NCBI GenBank assembly: GCA_010029175.1
Contig: RGNC01000012.1
Span: forward strand, 1 to 21,475
Length of the DNA: 21,475 bases
Source: Synechococcaceae bacterium WB8_1B_136
Lineage (GTDB): Bacteria; Cyanobacteriota; Cyanobacteriia; PCC-6307; Cyanobiaceae
Direction of reading: 5' to 3'
Made by a program: the position numbers and the translations under genes. Below are positions 7,363 to 14,337 of this stretch, piece by piece; the stretch's first letter is position 1; each line of letters opens with the position of its first letter. The notes beneath the pieces were generated by a model that saw nothing but the letters and a program-made list of their open reading frames with translations, did not search any database and was not told the DNA's origin.

Positions 7363-8949
7363 ATGGCGCCTACGGCCCTCCTGAGTGTGTCCAACAAAGA
7401 GGGCCTGGTGCCGCTGGCTGAGGGACTGCTGGCGGCCGGTTATCAGTTGATTTCCAGCGGTGGCACCGCGGCGGCCCTGGCGGCCGCAGGGCTCCCCGTG
7501 ACCAAGGTGGCTGAGCACACCGGTGCTCCCGAAATTCTCGGTGGGCGGGTGAAAACCCTGCATCCCCGCATCCACGGCGGCATCCTGGCCAAGCGATCCG
7601 AGCCCTCCCACCAGGCTGATCTGGCCGCCCAGGCCATCGCCCCGATCGACGTGGTGGTGGTGAACCTCTACCCCTTTCGGGAAACCATTGCCCGCCCGGA
7701 CGTGACCTGGGAGGCGGCGATCGAGAACATCGACATCGGCGGGCCGGCCATGGTGCGTGCCGCCGCCAAGAACCATGCCGATGTGGCGGTGCTCACCAGC
7801 CCAAGCCAGTATCCCGCCTTCCTCCAGGCCCTCCAGGCCGGCGCCATCACCCAGGAGTTGCGCCGCCAGCTGGCCCTGGCGGCCTTCAGCCACACGGCGG
7901 AGTACGACAGCGCCATCAGCGGCTGGCTGGCCGCGCAGCTGGGCGGCGCTCCGGCCCGCTCTGCTGGCGCCGCCAGTGCTGCTGATGCCCTCAGCGTGAG
8001 CCTTCCCGCCAAGCAGAGCCTGCGCTATGGCGAAAATCCCCACCAGAGCGCCAGCTGGTATGCCCAGCCCGATGCGGGCCTGGGGGGCGGCATCCAGCTG
8101 CAGGGCAAGGAACTCAGCTACAACAACCTGATCGACCTGGAGGCCGCCCTCGCCACCGTGCGCGAGTTCGGTTACGCGGGCGGGGCGGCCGGCGGCAACC
8201 CGTTCCGACCGGCGGCCGTGGTGGTGAAGCACACCAATCCCTGCGGCGTGGCCACCGGCAGCGGCAGTGCCGATGCCCTGCAGCGGGCGCTGGATGCCGA
8301 TCGCGTGTCGGCCTTTGGCGGCATCGTGGCCCTCAACGGCCCCGTGGATGCGGCCACCGCCGCCCACCTCACCAGCCTGTTCCTGGAGTGTGTGGTGGCC
8401 CCCGGTTTTGATGCCGATGCCCGGGAGCTGCTGGCGGCCAAGGCCAATCTGCGGCTGTTGGAGCTGGCCCCGGCAGCGATCGAGCGGGCCACCCGCCAGC
8501 AGCTGCGCACGGTGTTGGGGGGTGTGCTGGTGCAGGAGCTCGATGATCAACCTGTGGATGAGGGGGCCTGGCAGGTGGTGAGCCAGCGCCAGCCCACCGC
8601 CCAGGAGCTGGAGGATCTGCGCTTCGCCTGGCGGTTGGTGCGCCACGTGCGCTCCAACGCCATCACCGTGGCCAAGGCCGGCCAGAGCCTCGGCATCGGC
8701 GCCGGGCAGATGAACCGGGTGGGCTCCGCCCGCATCGCCCTGGAGGCCGCTGGCGAACGGGCCAAGGGTGCGGTGCTCGCCAGCGATGGGTTCTTTCCCT
8801 TCGACGACACCGTGCGCCTGGCGGCTGAGCACGGCATCAAGGCGGTGATCCAGCCTGGTGGCAGCGTCCGCGATGGCGATTCCATCGCCGCCTGCGATGC
8901 GCTGGGCCTGGCCATGGTGGTGACGGGGCGCCGTCACTTCTTGCACTGA
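7363..8949 (+). CDS. purH: Bifunctional AICAR formyltransferase / IMP cyclohydrolase
   Basis: A 528-residue cytosolic enzyme for the last two steps of de novo purine synthesis: formyl transfer from 10-formyl-THF to AICAR, then ring closure to IMP. The N-terminal MGS-like cyclohydrolase domain starts ALLSVSNKEGLVPLAEGL and includes EILGGRVKTLHPRIHGG (about 56-72). The transferase domain shows KQSLRYGENPHQSA (about 217), VVKHTNPCGVATG with the catalytic Lys-His near 289-290, SDGFFPFDD (about 473) and QPGGSVRDGDSI near the C-terminus. Length is normal. ATG 7363 is chosen because the conserved domain begins immediately after it; the frame runs open further upstream. Confidence 0.97.
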   Translation: MAPTALLSVSNKEGLVPLAEGLLAAGYQLISSGGTAAALAAAGLPVTKVAEHTGAPEILGGRVKTLHPRIHGGILAKRSEPSHQADLAAQAIAPIDVVVVNLYPFRETIARPDVTWEAAIENIDIGGPAMVRAAAKNHADVAVLTSPSQYPAFLQALQAGAITQELRRQLALAAFSHTAEYDSAISGWLAAQLGGAPARSAGAASAADALSVSLPAKQSLRYGENPHQSASWYAQPDAGLGGGIQLQGKELSYNNLIDLEAALATVREFGYAGGAAGGNPFRPAAVVVKHTNPCGVATGSGSADALQRALDADRVSAFGGIVALNGPVDAATAAHLTSLFLECVVAPGFDADARELLAAKANLRLLELAPAAIERATRQQLRTVLGGVLVQELDDQPVDEGAWQVVSQRQPTAQELEDLRFAWRLVRHVRSNAITVAKAGQSLGIGAGQMNRVGSARIALEAAGERAKGAVLASDGFFPFDDTVRLAAEHGIKAVIQPGGSVRDGDSIAACDALGLAMVVTGRRHFLH

Positions 8950-8980
8950 AGCAGGCCTGCACTGGAGGCGGCCTGCACTG
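8942..8980. repeat. Short 16-bp tandem repeat across the purH stop codon
   Basis: Two 16-bp units (8942-8957 and 8958-8973, identical at 13 of 16 positions) and a 7-bp partial third unit (8974-8980), each starting TGCACTG. The first unit contains the purH TGA. It is probably a slippage product with no known role. Confidence 0.6.
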
Positions 8981-9022
8981 CACTAGCTTCGCTGCCAGCT
9001 CGAACGCCCAGGCCCGTTCCCC

Positions 9023-9487
9023 ATGCCGGCAGACCTCGCCTACAACCTCAACTTCCTGCACCCCCTGGCGATGTGGGGGCTGCTGGCCCTGAGCGGCTAC
9101 GCCATGCTGCTGGGCATCAAGGCCAAGAAAACCCGCACCGCCGATGCCGAAACCCGCAAGACCCTGATCAAGGGCCATTTCGCCAAGCGCCACTATCTCT
9201 ACGGCAGCGCCGTGCTGGCGGTGATGGTGCTCGGCACCTTCGGGGGCATGGCGGTCACCTACCTCAACAACGGCAAGCTGTTCGTGGGGCCCCACCTGCT
9301 GGTGGGCATTGCCATGACCACCATGCTCGTGCTGGCGGCCGCCCTCTCTCCGCTGATGCAGCACGGCAACCTGATCGCCCGCAAGATCCATGTGGGCCTC
9401 AACATGGGTGTGGTGACCCTGTTCCTGTGGCAAGCCCTGACCGGCATGCAGATCGTGACCAAGATCTGGGAGAACCGCCCCGCCTGA
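9023..9487 (+). CDS. DUF4079 domain-containing membrane protein
   Basis: A 154-residue integral membrane protein of the DUF4079 family, common in cyanobacteria and plants and of unknown function. Four hydrophobic segments are visible, around residues 10-31, 59-80, 90-111 and 124-142. Several His residues lie at or near helix ends (His13, His52, His57, His91, His114, His123). Paired helix histidines are typical of b-type haem membrane proteins, so a cytochrome b561-like role is possible, but that is inference. The basic loop KAKKTRTADAETRKTLIKGH separates helices 1 and 2. The ATG at 9023 sits just ahead of the first conserved segment. It follows purH by 73 bp and converges with the DUF1997 gene. 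Confidence 0.88.
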   Translation: MPADLAYNLNFLHPLAMWGLLALSGYAMLLGIKAKKTRTADAETRKTLIKGHFAKRHYLYGSAVLAVMVLGTFGGMAVTYLNNGKLFVGPHLLVGIAMTTMLVLAAALSPLMQHGNLIARKIHVGLNMGVVTLFLWQALTGMQIVTKIWENRPA

Positions 9488-9554
9488 GGGATGGGCCTCA
9501 GGGGAGGCACCAGGCTCAGAACTGGTTCAGCACAGGCCGCTCAGAACAGGGCAC

Positions 9555-10205
9555 TCAGAACAGGGCCCGCCGCCGCGGCGGGCAGTCGAGGCCGTGGGTG
9601 GCGTGGAAGTCTTCCTGGACCTTCCAGGTGAGTTTGCGCGAGATCTGGCGCACGATCTGTCGCAGCAGGTGATCGCCGCTGCTCTGCACCAGGTTCTCTG
9701 GCAGCAGGCCGATCACGGCCGGCAACTTGATCCACACGCTCAGGTCGAGCTCCCAGCGCACCTCCGTGAGGGGGGCCTCGGCGCTCTGCTCCTGCAGTTG
9801 CAGTGCCGCATTGAACTCCACGTCGTAGAGCTCCTGCAGGCCCGGTTGGAACTGCTCGGGGGGCACTGTGGAGATCCGGTAGATGCCATCGCTCTGGGGC
9901 AGCAGCTCCAGCCCGATGGTGGGCTCCACTTCGAAGCCGAAGTTGCCGAAGCGGCCGAGGGTGAGCACGTAGCCGTTGCGATCCAGGGCCGTCACCTGCA
10001 TCGGTGCGGCGCAGCGCCGGAACCAGCCCTCGTGCCGATCCAGGTAGGTCGCCACCACCGGCGCCGGGGCGCGCATCTCCATCAGGTCGGCGAAGCGGCT
10101 GCTGTAGCAGCGCACCCGGCTGTCGTCGCTGTGGCGCAGGGGTGTGAACAGCCCCTCAGAGCCCTCGCCAGTGGCCTGGCTCGAGGAAGGAACGGAACTG
10201 GTCAC
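9555..10205 (-). CDS. DUF1997 domain-containing protein
   Basis: A roughly 216-residue soluble protein of the DUF1997 family (SRPBCC/Bet v1-like shape presumed), found in cyanobacteria and plants, function unknown. Conserved stretches include FADLMEMRAPAPVVATYLDR, EGWFRRCAAPMQV, LTLGRFGNFGFEVEP, GLELLPQSDGIYRIST and a C-terminal VRQISRKLTWKVQEDFHATH. There is no ATG before the conserved core. GTG 10205 is preferred, with TTG 10217 as an alternative four codons upstream; the first 30 or so residues are low-complexity Ser/Gly/Glu. It lies downstream of ispH on the same strand, 83 bp away, so cotranscription is plausible. Confidence 0.85.
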   Translation of the reverse strand: MTSSVPSSSQATGEGSEGLFTPLRHSDDSRVRCYSSRFADLMEMRAPAPVVATYLDRHEGWFRRCAAPMQVTALDRNGYVLTLGRFGNFGFEVEPTIGLELLPQSDGIYRISTVPPEQFQPGLQELYDVEFNAALQLQEQSAEAPLTEVRWELDLSVWIKLPAVIGLLPENLVQSSGDHLLRQIVRQISRKLTWKVQEDFHATHGLDCPPRRRALF

Positions 10206-10288
10206 CGATGCGATCAATGGGTTTCCGGACTCCCCGTCGCCCGAGGGCGCACCTGATCGGCCAATGTAAAGCGGCGCCCTGATGGGCT

Positions 10289-11515
10289 TCAGGCGTCCGC
10301 CAGGTCGATCAATCGTCCGATCACATCCTCCACCACCCGATCGGGGGTGGAGGCCCCTGAGGTGATGCCAACACGCAGTGCTCCGGCCGGCAGGAAGGGC
10401 TCCTCCACCACCAGATCCGCCCCCAGGGGCTTGTGCTCGATGCGGTTGCCCGGGCCGATGCGCTCAGGCGTGTCGATGTGGAAGGAGCGGATGCCGCGGC
10501 TCACGGCGATCTCCTGCAGGTGGGTGGTGTTGGAGGAGTTGTAGCCGCCGATCACCACCATCAGGTCGAGGGGCTCATCCACCAGCGAGAACATGGCGTC
10601 CTGGCGCTCCTGGGTGGCGTCGCAGATGGTGTTGAAGGCCAGGAAGTGCTCGTTGAGCTGGGTGGGCCCGAAGCGCTGCAGCATGGTGCGCTCGAACAGA
10701 CGGCCGATCTCCTCGGTTTCGCTCTTGAGCATGGTGGTCTGGTTGGCCACGCCCAGGCGCATCAGGTCGCGGTCGGGATCGAAGCCGGGGGAGCAGGCCT
10801 TGGCGAACCGGGCCATGAACGCGTCGCGGCTCGCGGCCCGGGTGCCGGGATCCTCGGCTTCGGCGCCGGCCAGGATGTAGTCGCACACCATCTGGGCCTC
10901 GGCCAGATCCAGCACCACCAGATAGGTGCCGGCGAAGGAGCTGGTGGCGAGGGTTTCCTCGTGCTTCACCTTGCCGTGAATGATCGAGGTGAAGGCGTGC
11001 TTCTTGTGCTTCTCCACCGTGTTCCACACCTTGGACACCCACGGACAGGTGGTGTCCACGATGTGGCAGCCCCGCTCGTTGAGCAGCTGCATTTCCTGCA
11101 CGGTGGCGCCGAAGGCCGGCAGGATCACCACATCGCCGCTGGCCACCTCGGAGAAGTCCTTCACGCCCCCATCCACGGGGATGAACAGCACGTCCATCTC
11201 CCGCAGGTGGTCGTTCACCGAGGGGTTGTGGATGATTTCATTGGTGATCCAGATGCGCTCGGTGGGGTAGTGGCGGCGGGTCTCGTAGGCCATGGCCACC
11301 GCCCGCTCCACGCCCCAGCAGAAGCCGAAGGCCTCGGCCAGCTTCACGCTCAGTCGCCCATGCTCCAGGGCATAGCCGTTCTCGCGGATGCGGGCGATCA
11401 GATCGCTCTGGTAGGCCTGCTCCAGGCTGCCGGCCACTTCATCGGCCCGGCCGAAGCCGCGGCGGTTGTAGCGATCCGAGTGGTGCAGGGATCGCTTGAA
11501 CGCGCGGGTGTCCAC
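10289..11515 (-). CDS. ispH: 4-hydroxy-3-methylbut-2-enyl diphosphate reductase
   Basis: A 408-residue cytosolic iron-sulfur enzyme that makes IPP and DMAPP in the last step of the MEP isoprenoid pathway, which feeds carotenoid, phytol and quinone synthesis. The three [4Fe-4S] ligands are Cys66 in FGFCWGVERA, Cys157 in DTTCPWVSKV and Cys298 in NTICDATQERQDA. GKVKHEET carries the catalytic Glu region, and GGYNSSNTTHL binds substrate phosphate. The N-terminus MDTRAFKRSLHHSDRYNRRG is the typical cyanobacterial extension, and the length matches cyanobacterial and plant forms (longer than E. coli IspH). The start codon is GTG at 11515, supported by that conserved extension. Confidence 0.97.
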   Translation of the reverse strand: MDTRAFKRSLHHSDRYNRRGFGRADEVAGSLEQAYQSDLIARIRENGYALEHGRLSVKLAEAFGFCWGVERAVAMAYETRRHYPTERIWITNEIIHNPSVNDHLREMDVLFIPVDGGVKDFSEVASGDVVILPAFGATVQEMQLLNERGCHIVDTTCPWVSKVWNTVEKHKKHAFTSIIHGKVKHEETLATSSFAGTYLVVLDLAEAQMVCDYILAGAEAEDPGTRAASRDAFMARFAKACSPGFDPDRDLMRLGVANQTTMLKSETEEIGRLFERTMLQRFGPTQLNEHFLAFNTICDATQERQDAMFSLVDEPLDLMVVIGGYNSSNTTHLQEIAVSRGIRSFHIDTPERIGPGNRIEHKPLGADLVVEEPFLPAGALRVGITSGASTPDRVVEDVIGRLIDLADA

Positions 11516-11589
11516 AGCGGCGGTTTCCAGGTGGAAGGAACTCTATGGGGCGTTGCCGAGCTCCTGGTGCGGCTGGCCCGCCCCAGCAG

Positions 11590-11615
11590 AAAGCCCCCGC
11601 GCAGGCGGGGGCTTT
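11590..11615 (-). terminator. Terminator downstream of the PII gene
   Basis: A perfect 11-bp inverted repeat (11590-11600 and 11605-11615) with a 4-nt loop and a TTT tail on the minus strand. It lies 35 bp after the PII stop and so should end the amt-PII transcript. A second, weaker 8-bp inverted repeat (11628-11635 and 11648-11655) overlaps the PII stop codon just upstream of it. Confidence 0.75.
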
Positions 11616-11649
11616 GATGGCGAGGAACTCTGAGCGCTCGGAGGAGAGC

Positions 11650-11988
11650 TCAGAGGGCGGCATCGCCGCGATCGCCGGTGCGGATGCGGATGACCGTTTC
11701 CACAGGCGTCACGAAGATCTTGCCGTCGCCGATCTCCCCGGTGCGGGCGGCCTCGCTGATGGCGCTGATGGCCGCCTCCAGCTTGTCGTCGCTCACCACG
11801 GTGGTGATGCGCATCTTGGGCAGGAATTCAACGGTGAACTCGTTGCCCCGGTAGCGCTCCACCTGGCCTTTCTGGCGACCGAAGCCGCGCACGTCGTTGA
11901 TGGTCATGCCCACCACGTCGATGGCGACGAGGGCGGCTTTGACCGCGTCCACCTTGCTGGGACGCACCACTGCGGTGATCTGTTTCAT
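11650..11988 (-). CDS. glnB: PII nitrogen-regulatory protein, variant T-loop (GlnB/GlnK family)
   Basis: A 112-residue PII signal protein, normally a trimer that senses ATP/ADP and 2-oxoglutarate. The nucleotide and 2-OG residues are kept: Arg9, Gln39, Lys58, the B-loop TGEIGDGKIF (83-92, with Lys90), Arg101 and Arg103. The T-loop reads ERYRGNEFTVEF, so position 49 is Asn where cyanobacterial GlnB has the phosphorylated Ser, and position 51 is Phe where enteric PII has the uridylylated Tyr. Position 11 is Ser rather than the usual Phe, which contacts N-acetylglutamate kinase in the Synechococcus complex. The gene starts 10 bp after the amt stop, the glnK-amtB type of linkage seen outside cyanobacteria. 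I infer a GlnK-like paralogue that gates this transporter and is not modified at the T-loop. Confidence 0.95.
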   Translation of the reverse strand: MKQITAVVRPSKVDAVKAALVAIDVVGMTINDVRGFGRQKGQVERYRGNEFTVEFLPKMRITTVVSDDKLEAAISAISEAARTGEIGDGKIFVTPVETVIRIRTGDRGDAAL

Positions 11989-11998
11989 GGTGCTGGTC

Positions 11999-13207
11999 TC
12001 AGTAGGTCATGGGGTCGTAGGCCTCTTCGCCGTGGGCGACGAAGTCGAGGCCCCGTTCCTCTTGCTCAGGGGTGACCCGCAGGCCAACGGTGGCACCCAC
12101 GATCCAGAGGATGATCGCCGTGCCGATGCCCACAAAGCCGTAGGAGATGAGCACGGCCTTGATGTGGGCCACGAACAGGGCCGCATTGCCGCCGCTGGCC
12201 AGGATTTCGGCCGACTTGGGGAAGTAGTCGGCCGGCACCAGGGCCGGAGCGGCCAGGGCACCGGTGAGCAGGGCACCCACTGTGCCACCCACGCCATGCA
12301 CGGCATAGGCATCCAGGGAGTCGTCGAACTTGATCGCCGACTTGATCGTCACCGCGAGGTAGCAGGCGATGGCCGTGGCCACACCGATGATCAGGGCCTG
12401 GGGCATGTAGACGAAGCCCGCAGCCGGCGTGATGCCCACCAGGCCAGCCACAGCGCCGGTGGCGGCACCCACGGCGGTGGGTTTGCCATCCCGGAACCAC
12501 TCGATCAGGCACCAGGTGAGCAGCGCTGCGGATGCCGACAGGGTGGTGGTGAGGAAGGAGAAACCGGCGCCCTTGGCGGCGAAGTAGCTGGCGCCGTTGA
12601 AGCCGAACCAGCCGAACCACAGCAGGCCGGCACCCAGCAGGATGAAGGGCACATTGTGCGGGGGGCGCTTGCTCTCGGGGAACCCGCTGCGGGGACCCAC
12701 GATGGCCGTGGCCACCAGAGCGGCCACACCGGCAGCGATGTGAACAACAGTGCCGCCGGCGAAGTCGATGGCCCCGATCTCACCGAAGGGACCGAGATAG
12801 CCGCCCCCCCAGACCATCTTGGCCATCGGGCAGTAGATGAACAGGCTCCAGAGCAGCGCGAACCAGAACCAGGCCTTGAAGTTGATCCGCTCCACCAGGG
12901 CGCCGGAGATCAGGGCCGGCGTGATGATCGCGAACATGCCCTGGAACAGGGCGAAGGAAGAGGCGGAGATGTTGAAGCCAGGGGCCAGGGCGGCATCACC
13001 CAGCTCCCCACCCACGCCGTTGAGCCACATCTGGCCGAGTCCACCGATGAAGGGGCTCTTGAAGCCGCCATCAAAGGCGAGCGAATAACCGATCACCACC
13101 CACAGAACACCGATGAGCCCCATCAGGAAGAAGCTCATCATCATCGTGTTGAGCACGTTCTTGGCGCGGGTGAAGCCGCCGTAGAAGAACGCCAGGCCGG
13201 GGGTCAT
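11999..13207 (-). CDS. amt: Ammonium transporter, lacking the N-terminal half of its first helix
   Basis: A 402-residue polytopic Amt/Mep/Rh ammonium channel. Conserved elements are FFYGGFTRAKNVLNTMMMSF, the FALFQGMFAIITPALISGAL gate region, GAIDFAGGTVVHIAAGVAAL with the structural Asp and first pore His, VPFILLGAGLLWFGWFGFN, and DAYAVHGVGGTVGALLTG with the second pore His. The frame's first usable codon is ATG 13207 in MTPGLAFFYGG, which in relatives lies midway through helix 1, so roughly 20 mature residues and the signal peptide are absent. An upstream frame ending by ATGA overlap at this ATG encodes a signal-peptide-like stretch. A deletion, a split gene or an assembly error are all possible. 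The PII gene follows by 10 bp, implying an operon. Confidence 0.88.
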   Translation of the reverse strand: MTPGLAFFYGGFTRAKNVLNTMMMSFFLMGLIGVLWVVIGYSLAFDGGFKSPFIGGLGQMWLNGVGGELGDAALAPGFNISASSFALFQGMFAIITPALISGALVERINFKAWFWFALLWSLFIYCPMAKMVWGGGYLGPFGEIGAIDFAGGTVVHIAAGVAALVATAIVGPRSGFPESKRPPHNVPFILLGAGLLWFGWFGFNGASYFAAKGAGFSFLTTTLSASAALLTWCLIEWFRDGKPTAVGAATGAVAGLVGITPAAGFVYMPQALIIGVATAIACYLAVTIKSAIKFDDSLDAYAVHGVGGTVGALLTGALAAPALVPADYFPKSAEILASGGNAALFVAHIKAVLISYGFVGIGTAIILWIVGATVGLRVTPEQEERGLDFVAHGEEAYDPMTY

Positions 13208-13377
13208 CCCTGGGCCGAGCCCGCCATCAGCGGCAGCAGGCCGGCACCGAAGGCCAGCAACATCACGGCGTAGCGCTTCAGTTCAGGCTCCTGAACTCGG
13301 GCCAGAACTCTGGAGCGAAAGTGATCAAAAACAGCCAGCGGTGTGGGTCCACCGCCCGCCAAGGGGACATGGGCCAT
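13204..13377 (-). pseudogene. Short frame upstream of amt, likely detached signal-peptide region
   Basis: A 57-codon frame from ATG 13377 whose last residues read LKRYAVMLLAFGAGLLPLMA then GSAQG and a TGA that overlaps the amt ATG (ATGA). The basic-then-hydrophobic stretch with a small-residue end looks like the signal peptide that precedes mature Amt proteins. What should follow, a short linker plus the first half of helix 1, is missing and is not found in any frame nearby. It could instead be a translated leader peptide coupled to amt. The first half (PLAGGGPTPLAVFDHF) is not recognised. Confidence 0.45.
13280..13297. repeat. Perfect 8-bp inverted repeat upstream of amt
   Basis: Arms AGTTCAGG and CCTGAACT with a 2-bp centre, about 75-90 bp upstream of the amt ATG at 13207 and inside the short upstream frame. 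It may be an operator or chance symmetry. The 2-nt centre makes a stable RNA hairpin less likely than a DNA-binding site. Confidence 0.4.
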
Positions 13378-13439
13378 GAAGGGGAGAAACCTCTCCAACG
13401 TTCGCCAGCGCACCTTCCCTGGATCGGCGTCGCCGCTGT

Positions 13440-13453
13440 GTAGCAATTCAAAC
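13440..13453 (-). promoter_or_regulatory. Possible NtcA-type site upstream of amt
   Basis: On the minus strand the bases read GTT-N8-TAC, one base off the NtcA consensus GTA-N8-TAC expected before nitrogen-controlled genes. It lies about 235 bp upstream of the amt ATG. No clear -10 element sits at the expected distance downstream, so support is weak and rests mainly on the nitrogen role of the genes that follow. Confidence 0.25.
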
Positions 13454-13488
13454 CAAATGGCGAAGTGATCGATCAGGCCATCGGCCGA

Positions 13489-14259
13489 TCAGCTGTGGGG
13501 CTGCACCTCCACCACGCCGAGCCACTGCACACCGCTGCTGCCGAAGCCATAGCGGCACGGCACCACTTCCACTCCCGCCGCCAGGGCCTGGCGGAACAGC
13601 TCGCCGTAGCGGGGATCGGCGGCATCGCCCGGGGCGAAGCGGGTCACATCCGCGCGGCTGAGGCAGGGCAGCAGCACCGCCCGGGCCTCCGGCAGCACCC
13701 CCATCAGCTCCTCGAGATGCTTCTGGCCCCGCTCGGTCACCGTGTCTGGGAACAGGGCCAGATCGCCCTGGGTCCAGGTGGTGTTCTTCACCTCCACATA
13801 GATCGGCCTGGGGTCGGTGGCATCCGCCGCCGGCGTGAGCAGCAGATCAATGCGGCTGCGGCGGTTGGCGCCGTAGGCCACCTCGGCCTTGATCGCCGCG
13901 ATCGGCCCCAGCCAGGGTTCCAGGTGGCCGGCCTCGATCGTGGCCCGCACCAGGCGGTTCGGCAGGGCCGTGTTGATGCCCACCCAGATCGGCTGGCCAT
14001 CGGCACCAGGCACCTGCGCCTGCTCCCAGGTCCAGGCGAGCTTGCGGGTGGGGGAAGGGGCGTGGCGCAGACGGACCCGTCCGCCCAGGTGCAGCACGCC
14101 GGTCATGGGGCCGGTGTTGGCGCAGTGGGCCGTCACCAGCTCGCCGCTGTCGAGCTGCACATCGGCCAGGAAGCGCTTGTAGCGCTTGAGCAGCACCCCC
14201 TCCTGCAGCGCCTCCAGCGGCAACACCAGTTGGCCCTGGCTGGGCGAGGCGGCCGGCAT
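13489..14259 (-). CDS. sfsA: SfsA family protein (sugar fermentation stimulation protein homologue)
   Basis: A 256-residue cytosolic protein of the SfsA family, which has an N-terminal OB-like domain and a C-terminal restriction-endonuclease-like (PD-D/ExK) fold; its cellular role is not settled. Visible family motifs are LLKRYKRFLADV, VTAHCANTGPMTG, NRRSRIDLLL and the nuclease-like YVEVKNTTW followed by FPDTVTERGQKHLEEL. Length is normal. ATG 14259 gives a short Pro/Ser-rich leader before the domain. It is divergent from murJ with 78 bp between, and its transcript points toward amt, 281 bp away. Confidence 0.95.
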   Translation of the reverse strand: MPAASPSQGQLVLPLEALQEGVLLKRYKRFLADVQLDSGELVTAHCANTGPMTGVLHLGGRVRLRHAPSPTRKLAWTWEQAQVPGADGQPIWVGINTALPNRLVRATIEAGHLEPWLGPIAAIKAEVAYGANRRSRIDLLLTPAADATDPRPIYVEVKNTTWTQGDLALFPDTVTERGQKHLEELMGVLPEARAVLLPCLSRADVTRFAPGDAADPRYGELFRQALAAGVEVVPCRYGFGSSGVQWLGVVEVQPHS

Positions 14260-14337
14260 GGGTGCGGTTGCGAGGGTGGGGCCATGGTGGCCCAGGCAGG
14301 CAAGAATCCCTGCAGTTTCGGGCTGCGGGCAGCACGG

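Noticed and set aside
7309..8946. Minus-strand frame of 545 codons opposite purH
   Set aside because: purH on the plus strand has all its catalytic motifs; the antisense frame resembles no family.
9483..9502. Terminator hairpin after DUF4079
   Set aside because: The 7-bp inverted repeat overlaps the stop codon and has no T tract on either strand.
11897..13273. Plus-strand frame of 458 codons opposite amt and the PII gene
   Set aside because: The composition is typical of an antisense shadow (His, Gly, Glu-rich) and both genes on the other strand are clearly real.
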